Of a DNA stretch of 64,000 bases, positions 54,131 to 63,727 are shown piece by piece. The DNA lies in NCBI GenBank assembly GCA_026168455.1, contig CM047431.1, positions 7,586,943 through 7,650,942 of the forward strand. The letters are read 5' to 3'. Made by a program: the position numbers and the translations under genes. Within the stretch, counting starts at the first letter, position 1, and every line of letters begins with the position of its first letter. Source of the DNA: Theocolax elegans. Taxonomy: Eukaryota > Arthropoda > Insecta > Hymenoptera > Cerocephalidae. The notes under the pieces were generated by a model, which had not been told where the DNA came from, did no database searches, and saw only the letters and a program-made list of their open reading frames with translations.

Positions 54131-55327
54131 ATGGCAACACCGCGAGGCTGTTTTGTTTGCGGAGCACGACTGACGCGCAAGGACTACACAGAGGTCTGTA
54201 ATCTTTGTAGTAACATTGTCCACACGAATTGCTTTGAGGTTGTGCCGGGCTCGTCCGAGCGGCGCTGCTGTGTTATCGCGAAAACGCGATCGAAAACGTT
54301 AGTCGCAGCTTCGAACGACATGAGGGCGCCACCGCCCGGGTTACCGCGCCAGACTATCGCGACCGACAGTGCCGCGTCGGCGACCACGCCTACTTTTATC
54401 ACCTCTTGCGCAAAGCGTGTAGCCTCGCCCCCGTCGCCATCAACATCGCAGATTGCGAAGCAACCTCGCGGCGCTCCGCCCGCTATGCCCAATCAGGCGG
54501 CACACGACTCGAATAGCGACTCCGTTCCGATGGCGGCCGATCTACCGTCGTGGTTGGAAGTATTTTCCCGGAGTTTGCGAGAAAGCCTGCAATGCGATTT
54601 GAAATCAGTCTTGGAAGTTGTGAATCGTGTCGAGGGCAAGGTTGATGAGGTGAAAACCGAAATTAAAGATCTGAAAGCGAAGGTTAGTGTTATTGAGGAA
54701 GAATTCGAGGCAAAGTTCACGGCTTTTGATGCGCGCATGGGCAATTTAGAAAACCGGGTTAGCAACTTGGAAATGAGTAGTAAGGATACAATTACAGTGT
54801 CACAACCTCCATCAAAGGACACATGCGAACTGCTCATTACCGGGTTGCCCAAGGATTCTAAGAAGACTGAAAGCGAACTGATAAAAAACGTATTTGATGT
54901 GCTGAAACTGCCGAAGCTGAACAGTCAAGTAATCGACCTCCGCCCTTGGACTCCGCGGTTAAAATCTAACTCGTCGGGCTCTCCAGCGACTCCGTTACTC
55001 ACTCGAGGTTTAGTAGTAAAGATGTCATCTGCAACGTCCAGAGATGCGGTTATAGAAAAGGCTGGACTCCTGAAGGGACTTAAGGCACGGGATATTTTCG
55101 GTGAGGGTGGTGTAAATACACTATTTGTTAGGCCTCTTTGGCCGAAGCCCGTTTTTGAGTTATGGCAGGCGGCCATTCGTAAATCAAGAGAGCTGGGCTA
55201 TGCGAGGCCCATAGTTTTAGATCTAATAGTTTTTATGCGAGAGGTGAGGGATGGACCTTTGAAGCGTGTAAGTTCGGAAGCTGAATTTATAAACTTTTCT
55301 CCTCTCTCTCCAAATCATAACAAGTGA
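54131..55327 (+). CDS. LINE A2 ORF1 protein
   Basis: 398 aa from the ATG at 54131; a longer frame from 54071 adds upstream codons, but the start homologous to A1 (MATPRGCFVCG) is preferred. The zinc finger (C7, C10, C23, C26, H31, C34, C46/C47), coiled coil (RVEGKVDEVKTEIKDLKAKV) and FP-like C-terminus are all kept. Differences from A1 are mostly conservative and spread over the linker, as expected if the protein stayed under selection until recently. It ends in UGA, with ORF2 in the same frame. Confidence 0.88.
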   Translation: MATPRGCFVCGARLTRKDYTEVCNLCSNIVHTNCFEVVPGSSERRCCVIAKTRSKTLVAASNDMRAPPPGLPRQTIATDSAASATTPTFITSCAKRVASPPSPSTSQIAKQPRGAPPAMPNQAAHDSNSDSVPMAADLPSWLEVFSRSLRESLQCDLKSVLEVVNRVEGKVDEVKTEIKDLKAKVSVIEEEFEAKFTAFDARMGNLENRVSNLEMSSKDTITVSQPPSKDTCELLITGLPKDSKKTESELIKNVFDVLKLPKLNSQVIDLRPWTPRLKSNSSGSPATPLLTRGLVVKMSSATSRDAVIEKAGLLKGLKARDIFGEGGVNTLFVRPLWPKPVFELWQAAIRKSRELGYARPIVLDLIVFMREVRDGPLKRVSSEAEFINFSPLSPNHNK

Positions 55328-58300
55328 GATGGGGCTGGTCGGGCCAAACCATCAAAATCATCAAAATCATTGAAATCATCGAAGTCACTCTCCATTTTTC
55401 ACTCTAATATAAATCGCCTAAAAACACATTTTGCATCCATCGAAGCAATAGTTCATCCAGCCTCTCATGATGTCATCGCGATTACCGAAACCTTCCTTAC
55501 AAGCCACGATTCTTCAGAAGTTATTAAATTGCCGGGCTATGCATTGTATCGATTGGATCGTGAGGGTAAGGAGGGGGGCGGTGTGGCGGCATATATGCGT
55601 GAGAGTTTTGGGGTAAGGATCATCGCGCACTCTTAACCTATTTTTTCGAATGCTCCGGAATATCTGGTGTTATGTTTGACAGGCAAAGCAGTTTCTATGG
55701 TTTTAGCAATTGTCTACCGTAGGCCTTCGGCCGCTTATCCCACGGAGTATTTTGAGGTCTTGTCAGACATACTACCGCGATACAAATATGTCATGGTCAC
55801 TGGGGATTTCAACATTGACATGAACTCTACCAGCACCATGGCAAGTAGGTTTAGAGCAAATCTGACGGCTCTGGGACTTTCGCTCATCCAGTCAGAGCCA
55901 ACACATCACGCGATGACATCAAGTGGGCCATCTCATACGTGGTTAGACCTCTTCCTCATTCGTGAACCGGTACCTGAACATGAATACTTTAAGACGTCGG
56001 CTCCTTTCGCAGCTGGACATGATGCCATCAGTATCTCTCTTTGGATTGAAAATGAGCAGTCTCAGGTGAAGGTAATTGGTAAACGAAATTTGGAGGGGGT
56101 CAACCTTCATAATCTCGCAACTACATTCGAATCATACATAACCTCCTCTTCCTCATCGAAATCAATCCCTCATCCTTGGCCTGACCAGTCTGAATTCATG
56201 GACATATCTCCGAACAATCATCAACCTAGTCAGTATTCACAACAAGTTCATTCATCTCAAAATGTACATAGCACCATTTCATCCACATTATTATTTATAA
56301 GTAAATCAATTTTATCCACTTTTGACCAGTTAGCACCTGTAACTTTTCGCTCCATCAAAACAAGCCACAAACCCTGGATATCTCGGGAAATCAAAGAAAG
56401 TATCAAAGTCAGAAATGCGGCTTTTAATAAATTTCGTGCTTCAGGTTCTGCTGACGACTATAATGTGTATAAGGGTCTTAGAAATCAGGTCTCGAATACT
56501 GTCAACACAAGTAAGTTCCACTTTTTGGCAAGGAAACTTAGTAGCACGAAAGACCCTAAGAAATCGTGGAAATGCCTAAAAAATATGGGCCTCAGCACTA
56601 AAACTAACCCATCACCATTTAAATTTTTCTCACCTCATCAGTTAAATTGTCATTATGCTTCAGTTTCAAATCACATTCAACCACTTTCCGTACAATCATT
56701 TTCAACCATAATATGCAACTCTAGTCTCACATCACCTTCTTCTCCTTTTTTTCATTTCTCTGTTGTAACCGCGAAAGAAGTTCAGCGTGCAATTCGGGGA
56801 GCGTCCTCAAGAGCAGTGGGGATTGATGGCATATCCGTTGAAATGATTAAATTATTAGAGCCTCAATTAACACTGCACCTTGTTGATCTCTTTAATAATA
56901 TGCTCTCAGCCGGCTATTTTCCGGAGAGCTGGAAAAGGGTATTACTATTTCCGTTGGCGAAGTCAAGCAGGGTAGAGTCGTGCTCAGATACGAGGCCGAT
57001 TGCGAAGCTTTGCAAACTCTCAAAAATCTTGGAGAGACTTGTACATAATCAGTTGTCTGAATATCTTGTGAAAAATCATATTCTTGTTGACAGACAAGCA
57101 GGCTTTCGCAGGGGGCACAGTACCCAGACAGCACTCCTGGGTGTCCTAGACGACGTTAGAAGAGCCATCGATGCTAGGAAGATCACGATTCTCATCCTGT
57201 TCGATTTCTCTAAGGCATTCGATACTGTGCCTCATTGTAAACTCATTCAAAAGCTGTGTGGGATTGGTTGCTCGGACAATGCATAAAGTTGGTTTTATAG
57301 ATATCTTGTAGGTCGCATGCAAGCGGTAGAGAGCGAGACAGGTGTGTTGTCGGACTGGCTCGAGATAAAAGCGGGAGTGCCTCAGGGCAGTGTTCTTGGC
57401 CCGATACTCTTTTCTGTCTATATAAATGATTTGCCTAAAGTTCTTTCACACAGCGATTGTATGCTGTTTGCCGATGACGCCCAGGTCTACCATTCGTTTT
57501 TTCCGTCAGATTTCGAAGCAGGGGTACAACGCATCACACAAGATGCAAATGCGATAGCCCTATGGGCACACACGAACGGATTGAAGTTAAATGTAAAAAA
57601 GACGAAGGTTATGATTCTGGGTAGTCAGGCTTTTTTATGGCGTATCGACCTGAATGCTGCCCCGAAGGTAGGATTGGGAGCAGATCTCTTAAATTATGAA
57701 TGGGAAGTTAAATCGCTTGGGGTCATGATCTCTCCCTCTCTGGATTGGTCAAAACAGGTGTTAAGTATCTCGAGTCGAGTACATGGGGTTTTGCATTCAT
57801 TGCGATACTATAAAAAGGCGTTGTCTCGGGGTCTTAGGAAAAGTCTGGTTGAAGCTCTGGTTTTTCCGCATCTTGACTATGCGTGTGCTGTATTTAATGA
57901 TGTCGATCAGACCAGAAATCTGAAGCTTCAAAGGCTGCTAAATGCTTGTGTCAGATTCATGTGGGGGACATAGCAAGGAGGGAGCATGTAACTCCTTATA
58001 GGTTAAGTCTCAGGTGGTTATCAGTTGAGTCCAGACGCTCATACCTCATTGGCTCACTCGCATACAGCATCATTGCTCATAATTCACCCACATATCTGGC
58101 TAATCATTTTATAAGAATAAATACTCACTCTCATAACCCTCGCACCTCTTCTCGTCATCCATCAAAATTATTACATTATCTTCCTCCTCGCACAGAGGCT
58201 CTAAACAAGTCATTTGTCATTACTGCATCTAAAATTATCAACGAATTTTCATTTGATACTTCATCTATCATTCATTTCAAGAATACATTATTCAACCACC

Positions 58301-58389
58301 TGTTTGGACTTGACAAAACTGCCTGGGAAAACAGGGTGCCAAATGAGGGCTTAACAGCTCCTCAGATCCCTCACCTCAACCTAGATTAA
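55328..58389 (+). pseudogene. LINE A2 ORF2 (endonuclease-RT), two stops and one frameshift
   Basis: The frame continues from the ORF1 UGA without other stops to TAA at 55634, where A1 has GAA. It then runs open to TAA at 57284, where A1 has CTG, and on to about 57965, where a single-base loss relative to A1 shifts the frame. The remainder (57946-58389) is open in the new frame. Endonuclease motifs (HSNIN, AITETF, GDFNIDM, GHDAIS) and RT motifs (LILFDFSKAFDTVP, GVPQGSVLGPILF, FADD) are all present. Comparison with A1 shows which changes are lesions; this copy cannot make a full protein. Confidence 0.9.
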
Positions 58390-58698
58390 GTCCTACAAAT
58401 GTATTACTGCGAAAAGTCATTTATGTAATTTAAGTATCTAAATATCATTATATATTGTACAAGGTTACTGCGAAAAATGCCTTATAATCAACTAAAATTA
58501 ATTTTTTGTATATAATTTGTTTTTATTATTGTTATTGTTTTATTTTTATTTATACACGTTTATTGTTTTTATATTGTTTTTATATTTTATATTTATATTT
58601 TATTATGATCAAGTCACACTGTATAGTATTTTTTAGTGCCTACGGGGTCTCAACCCCAAGGCCAAATAAACTCAAATCAATCAATCAATCAATCAATC

Positions 58699-59183
58699 TC
58701 TATCTCATTCTCTCCCTCTCAATCTCTTACCCATTCTCTATCTCTCTCCCTCACTCTCCCTCTCTCTCCTACACTCTTCCTCTCTCTCCTTCGCTCTCTC
58801 TCTCTGTCTCCCTAACTCTCCCTCTCTATCCCTCACTCTCCCTCTCTCTCTCCCTCACTCTCCCTCTCTCTCCCTCACACTCCCTCATTCTTACTCATTC
58901 TCTCCCTCTCACAGTCCCTCAATATTACTCACTCTCACTCTCGCACTCCCTCGCTCTCCCTCAATCTTACTCGCTCCCACTCTCGCACTCTATCACTCTC
59001 TCTCATTCTCGCTCTCGCTCTCTATCTCCCATTCGCCCTTTCTTATTCTCTCTCTCTTTCTCTCTATTTTTCATTCACTCTCTCTTATTCTCTCTCTCTT
59101 TCTCTCTATCTTTCATTCTCTCTCACTCTTTATCTCTCTCTCTCTCCATCTATCATTCTCTCTCTATCTCTCCTTCCATCTCC
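58699..59183 (+). repeat. CT-rich tract, left arm of a second inverted duplication
   Basis: Pyrimidine-rich words (CCCTCACTCTCCCTCTC) and the shared block (CACAGTCCCTCAATATTACT, CTCTCGCACTCCCTCG) run up to TCCTTCCATCTCCATC, where the strand bias flips abruptly to (GA)-rich at 59184. Confidence 0.85.
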
Positions 59184-59318
59184 ATCCAGAGAGTGTGAGG
59201 GAGGGAGAGGGAGAGTGAGGGAGAGAGAGGGATCGTTAGGGAGACAGAGAGAGAGAGTGAGGGAGAGAGATAGAGAATGGGTAAGAGATTGAGAGGGAGA
59301 GAATGAAATAGATAAAGA

Positions 59319-59363
<45 letters not shown>

Positions 59364-59803
59364 AAAGAGAGAGAGAGAGAATGAGATAGGGAGATAGAGA
59401 GATAGAGAGAGAGAATGATAGATGGAAGGAGAGATAGAGAGAGGATGATAGATGGAGAGAGAGAGAGGGAGAGAGAGAGAGAGAGATAAAGAGTGAGAGA
59501 GAATGAAAGATAGAGAGAAAGAGAGAGAGAATAAGAGAGAGTGAATGAAAGATAGAGAGAAAGAGAGATAGAGTAAGAGAGAGTGAATGAAATATAGAGA
59601 GAAAGAGAGATAGAATAAGAAAGAGCGAATGGGAGATAGAGAGCGAGAGCGAGAATGAGAGAGAGAGTGATAGAGTGCGAGAGTGGGAGCGAGTAAGATT
59701 GAGGGAGAGCGAGGGAGTGCGAGAGTGAGAGTGAGTAATATTGAGGGACTGTGAGAGGGAGAGAATGAGTAAGAATGAGGGAGTGTGATTTTTTATAGCT
59801 CAT
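59184..59803 (-). repeat. CT-rich tract, right (inverted) arm
   Basis: Purine-rich on plus. On minus it repeats the order of the left arm, including CTCATTCTTACTCATTCTC and CACAGTCCCTCAATATTACT at its 5' end, and is longer than the left arm by about 130 bp. Confidence 0.85.
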
Positions 59804-59925
59804 TTGATTTTATTATTGTTATTATAGTTGTATATATTTTTTGTTATTTTGTTATTTTGTAAATGAGTGCCTACGGGGTTTAAATTCCAAAGGCCTAATA
59901 AAGCTATTCAATCAATCAATCTCAC
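59804..59925 (+). mobile_element. LINE D: very short 3'-end fragment
   Basis: Only about 120 bp of an A-family-like 3' end: GTGCCTACGGGG, a degraded hairpin arm (ATTCC), AAAGGCCTAATAAA and an AATC tail, followed by CT-rich DNA. Its left flank is purine-rich, the opposite sense from the right flank. Confidence 0.65.
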
Positions 59926-59958
59926 TGTCTCTCTCGCTCTGTCTCATTCTCTCTCACG

Positions 59959-60195
59959 CCAAGATTATGTTTGTCGGACGGACGGACGGACGGACGGACA
60001 TTATAATTAATCGTTTTTTTTAATATCACTTAGTAATTATAATAATATTTTTTTGTCAGTAATATGAAGCATTAGCTTATGTAACACATATTTACCATAA
60101 AATATATATGTTTTAATTATTTTTCGCAAGATTTGGGGAGTTTTTACAAAATCGCTCAAAAAGATAACTTTAATATAATGTAGATAATTAGTATA
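59959..60195 (-). mobile_element. Foldback MITE in the CT island, copy 2 (one end missing)
   Basis: Starts CCAAGATTATGTTTGTCGGA with five GGAC units. The interior 60015-60190 matches the complement of 52545-52700, so this copy is inverted relative to copy 1. No opposite terminal repeat is found before 60300. Confidence 0.65.
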
Positions 60196-60313
60196 TTCTG
60201 TTAATTACAAAACATATTACAGAAATAATGATAAGTGATCCACAAATACGGATATGCAGTTAAATGCTGAATAATAAATGAAAAAAATGTGCGGCTCAGA
60301 TATAAAAATTAGC

Positions 60314-60444
60314 TTACTTTATTTGTATCAACGACTCTAGTAGTGCCATCGAATTCAGTACGTGCTCTAAATCATCTTCAGTTTCATCGTCTGAATCAGA
60401 AGGCGATGCTTCGTCGTCTTCCGGGCCATTGTTTACATCTTCAA
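60314..60444 (-). CDS. Last exon of an unidentified spliced gene (acidic C-terminus)
   Basis: On minus, a 3' splice site (TTATTCAATTTGTAG) ends at 60445. The exon then completes a codon and reads EDVNNGPEDDEASPSDSDDE, TEDDLEHVLNSMALLESL and a stop at 60314-60316. The two leading bases join exactly to the single base left by the exon at 61577-61798 (phase 1 intron). The tail is strongly acidic, then hydrophobic. Acidic C-termini of this kind are seen in chromatin proteins and in some domesticated pogo/Tigger-type transposases; identity is not known. Confidence 0.55.
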
Positions 60445-60840
60445 CTACAAATTGAATAATTAAAAATATACATAAGTTTTTAAGATTAATAATAATGCCA
60501 GTATAATAAATTAAGTATATGTTAATCTACTATATTTAATACACAATGTTATTTTCAAATTAATGATTTTTTTTCTCTAAAAATATGAACTTTACGAAAA
60601 AATGTTATAGAATACAAAATGTTAAAAATTACTCGGAGAATACGTATTAATTTTTTCACAATATTTAGAGCTAATTTTGAATTTTTTAATTATGACTATT
60701 TTTGAAAAATCTACAAATTGGCTCAAAAACTTGTAAGAAAAATTGTATGTATTCCTTAAATAATTCTAAGCACTTTTTTTTTTTTTTTTTCTAAGCACAG
60801 GAACAGCATGAAAAAGTGTTGTAAAAAAAATATGCAAAAA

Positions 60841-60970
60841 GTTTTTTTTTTTCTTTTGTTATTTAACGTCGCTCTATTTATGCTGCCAAGGCTAATCAGC
60901 GACGGAGGTGAACGGTGTGTCTGTAAACAAAGCACGTGTAGTTGAAACAGTGGTGCTTGTATCCATCGGA
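60841..60970 (-). mobile_element. SINE body, copy 2
   Basis: On plus, TTATTTAACGTCGCT, TTTATGCTGCCAA, GCTAATCAGCGACGG and CAGTGGTGCTTGTATC match copy 1 (23736-23866) in order. The T-run at 60841-60852 is the A tail on minus. The tRNA head expected at 60970 is replaced by other sequence. Confidence 0.65.
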
Positions 60971-61210
60971 AGATATCATCGGTCACTGTAATTAGTCTAA
61001 TAATTACAGTTTCCTGTCCTCCCGATGGAACCACCGCGATCCTCTTTACATCTTCGCGTCCCTAACGTTCCCTATAGTTCAGATGCCCGTGCCTCTCATG
61101 CACTGACAAGTGCACGAAACGCACGCGCACCTGAATTGGCGTCACATTATAGTGACACGCCGAGCCACTGAGTCGCGGTGTTCGAAAAATGCACATGAAA
61201 AAATTTTCAG

Positions 61211-61275
61211 AGGTACACGTCTGGGATCGAACCCACGACCCTCGGTGTGAGAGTTGGAAGCTCTACCCATGAACC
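61211..61275 (-). ncRNA. tRNA-like fragment in the intron
   Basis: On minus, GTTCATGGGTAGAGCTTCCA resembles a tRNA D-arm/A box, and GGGTCGTGGGTTCGATCCCA carries a perfect B box. The acceptor stem is not convincing. It is probably a SINE head or tRNA pseudogene. Confidence 0.55.
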
Positions 61276-61576
61276 AAAAAATTTTTACTTCGTTTTTAAA
61301 AAACGGAAAATTAATTAAACTTATACAAATCTTTTTATAAAATAAGTTGCAGATTCTGAAAGAGTATCCTTAAAAATCCCCTATATAGAATATTAGACAC
61401 AAATAACTTGGTTTTTGCAATACAATTATGTAATTGAAAATGTCTTCTCGCTACGCTCGTCCGCCAAGTTTGCACTCGCCGAGAATGTTCCATTTTGCTC
61501 CCTTGGTGCATAATGTACTATTAAACTAAAAATTTATATTTTATGGGTTGAAAGTACAAATAGTAGTTTGTCTTAC

Positions 61577-61798
61577 TTTGCTCTACCACTTCAATAATAC
61601 GGTCGTCCTCATAAGCTGATAGTTCTTTCAAAAATTTTGAGACTGTCCAGGGTGGATTACAATCCAATTCAGACCATGCATTTGTTATTGCACTATCTCT
61701 CAATCGGGTTTCCAATTTCTTAGAAGCAGTAGTTGCTAATTTATTTTTTGCTCGTTGTAAGTCCAATAGAGATCTTTCTTTGATTTTTAGTATCGCAT
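61577..61798 (-). CDS. Penultimate exon of the unidentified spliced gene
   Basis: An acceptor TTGTTCAACATTTCAG ends at 61799. The exon gives 73 complete codons (AILKIKERSLLDLQRAKNKL to EDDRIIEVVEQ) and one extra base before the donor GTAAGA. Both splice sites fit the consensus and the reading frame passes into the last exon, which makes a real gene likely. The protein segment is helical and charged, with ITNAWSELDCNPPW in the middle. No domain is recognised with certainty; a DDE transposase C-terminus or a host nuclear protein are both possible. The upstream exon, which must end with one base of the first codon, was not found. Confidence 0.55.
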
Positions 61799-62903
61799 CT
61801 GAAATGTTGAACAAAATTTAACATTACAATAGTAGAAATTTTATTTTTTAATTAACGACGTAGACTTGTAATGTCTTTTTATTCGGTAAAAATTCTTATC
61901 TAAAATAAATTTGGTAATGATTCCTATATAGATGATATATCAATCAGCAAGGAGCAAGAATCGAACGCGGCTCCTTCGGGTTAAGCTAATTCTCTAACGA
62001 CTAAGATTACTTTCTTTACTTATTTAGAATTTTTCTATTTATTTTGTAATTATTATTACCATTGTACACGTTGCAATTATAAATCTTAATGAAAAACTAA
62101 ATGGAAGAGAGCAGATAAATTTTGAAAATAAATAATCAGTAATAGTACATTACGATACTACTGCGAGAATCTCCTTCGCGCACTTGTATCGTAGGGTATT
62201 TTTTGATACGACGTGTGGGAAGCTCGATTTTGAGCACGTACTGTTTGTTGTGCGTGCGCTAAGACAACGCTCGCTTTGCTCGGGCGTAAATGGCACACGA
62301 GACTAAAATTCTACTTTCTCGAACTAGTATCCTAATGTACTATTTAATGCCATTTGTTAAATTTTTCAATTTTCATTTATTTTCCTTCAAAGTTACATTA
62401 TTAAAAGAAATATTGTTTTGGAAATAAATGATTGAAGTTCGAGAAACTTCCTACTACACGTGGGTAATAAGAGAATTAATTACCCCGCAAGGTTTACGAG
62501 TTCATTAGCTCTTGGTATTTAATATATTTAGAAAAAATTGTAGCTATTAATAAAGTCATGTCATTTTTACTTAAACGCCAATAAGATGAATTTGTTTGAG
62601 AAGTAAACTGACAATTGTTTGAGTTTTAGGTCAGCGATAAAGTGAGAAAGAAGGAATGCTTTGTTTTACATATTCTAAGAATTGTACTACTATTTACTAT
62701 TTTTTTATTTATAAACACAGAATTAATTTTTTTAAATTTTTTCCATCCGGCCTTTAGACACGTTTTAAACAATATACCCAAATTTTTTCATACTTTTAAA
62801 TTGATAATTTAATTATGATGTTTGGATTGTTTCAAAAGTTCATTCCTTTTTTGACTAAAAATTGTCGTCAAAACTTATTTATTTAATTATTATTAGAAAT
62901 AGT
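61799..62903. other. AT-rich DNA with a tRNA-like fragment and a GC patch
   Basis: The tRNA-like piece is at 61948-62006. The patch at 62160-62310 contains an inverted word pair (GTATCGTAGGG, TTGATACGAC) and CGCTCGCTTTGCTCG. The rest is AT-rich without features. It may be intron of the same gene. Confidence 0.4.
61948..62006 (-). ncRNA. tRNA-like fragment
   Basis: On minus, CTTAGTCGTTAGAGAATTAG looks like an A-box region and GCGTTCGATTCTTGC like a T-arm/B box. The spacing fits a tRNA core, the anticodon arm is weak. Pseudogene or SINE head. Confidence 0.45.
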
Positions 62904-63643
62904 TGTAACGGTGCATGTCGGGTTTTCTCGAATAATGCATGGAGATAGCGTGAGTAGGGGTAACCGCGAGATCGCGCGTGACGGACTTACCTTCGCGCGC
63001 GATCGGACCTCTCGTGCGCTTTGTCGACGGCTTGCCGATACCTCAACAGCTACCGTGTACGTTAATTTGGGCTCCAGAGTGAGCCCACTTCCGGAAGTAC
63101 GATTTTAGGATTGGCAGACGAGTACCGCAGGCTCGTCTGCTTATCAGACTAGGGATTGGGATTCCTGGGTTAATACGGAATATCGAAATGACACGAATCG
63201 AAAGATAAATAGAATTCAAATTTATTTACTGGTTCATGATACAACACAATAGTTAAATCGCGAACGCGCGAAATGATATAGTTGTTCGGGCGGCCTGGGC
63301 GCAATCGCGGGGGGTTATAACCCGGACGCGGAATCGTGGCGCGAAGAGAGTGCGCGAGAGATACGCGGGCTCGTTATACCCGTCAAAATAAAACCACCTC
63401 TAACATGGCTTGTCTTCGACGCAGGTCTCCTCGTCTCCTATAGGCAGTATTGCACAATCGTTGGCGGCGTCACTCGGGTACCTTCGGTGACCTTCCAGCT
63501 CGGCGACTCACGAGAGAATGTTTCTCACCGATTCTCTCTCGTTCCCCCTCCCTTTCGTATTCCGCGCGGTCTTCTCTGACGGCCGTACAGGCCTCGCGAC
63601 GGAGAACCATGACGAGTGGCTCGCTCAATCGTCACTCGTCACA
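62904..63643 (-). mobile_element. 3' LTR of a minus-strand LTR element (740 bp)
   Basis: Starts TGTAACGG and ends CTCGTCACA on plus (TGTAAC/GTCACA ends). On minus it is preceded by a polypurine tract (complement of 63644-63653), exactly where the 3' LTR of an element reading leftward should begin. The body is CpG-rich and contains two clean hairpins: GGGCTC/GAGCCC at 63069-63086 and a 9-bp stem, GCAGACGAG with its complement, at 63114-63140. Confidence 0.65.
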
Positions 63644-63653
63644 CCCCCCTCCC
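63644..63653 (-). promoter_or_regulatory. Polypurine tract
   Basis: CCCCCCTCCC on plus, i.e. GGGAGGGGGG on the element strand, directly next to the LTR end. This is the RNase H-resistant primer for plus-strand DNA synthesis in LTR elements. Confidence 0.6.
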
Positions 63654-63727
63654 AGACGGCGGGTACCGGGTAGGTATCCGGCTTTTGCCAGTACGTTTTC
63701 GGAGCGGGATCGAGAATGAGGAACGTA

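Larger units (their letters stand above)
53843..58698 (+). mobile_element. Full-length non-LTR retrotransposon A2 inserted in (TC)n
   Basis: Same layout and same first bases as A1 (GGCGCGGTGAGTACT): 288-bp 5' UTR, ORF1 intact, ORF2 broken by two stops and one frameshift, 3' hairpin at about 58643-58656, AAGGCCAAATAAA and an AATC tail, then CT-rich DNA. Its 3' UTR differs from A1 in length and tail unit (AATC rather than ATTC). It confirms the 5' boundary, the UGA layout and the target of the family. Confidence 0.9.
60445..61576 (-). other. Intron holding a SINE and a tRNA-like fragment
   Basis: The intron runs from GTAAGA (61576-61571) to the acceptor at 60445. It contains AT-rich DNA, a T-run at 60775-60795, the SINE body at 60841-60970, a GC-richer block at 61010-61190 and a tRNA-like fragment at 61211-61275. 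The words CTCGCTACGCTCG (61446-61458) resemble CTCGCTTCGCTCG at 35.8 kb. Confidence 0.5.

Noticed and set aside
63450..63719. 89-codon plus frame in the right-edge LTR
   Set aside because: Antisense to the element, spans the LTR end and polypurine tract, no domain.
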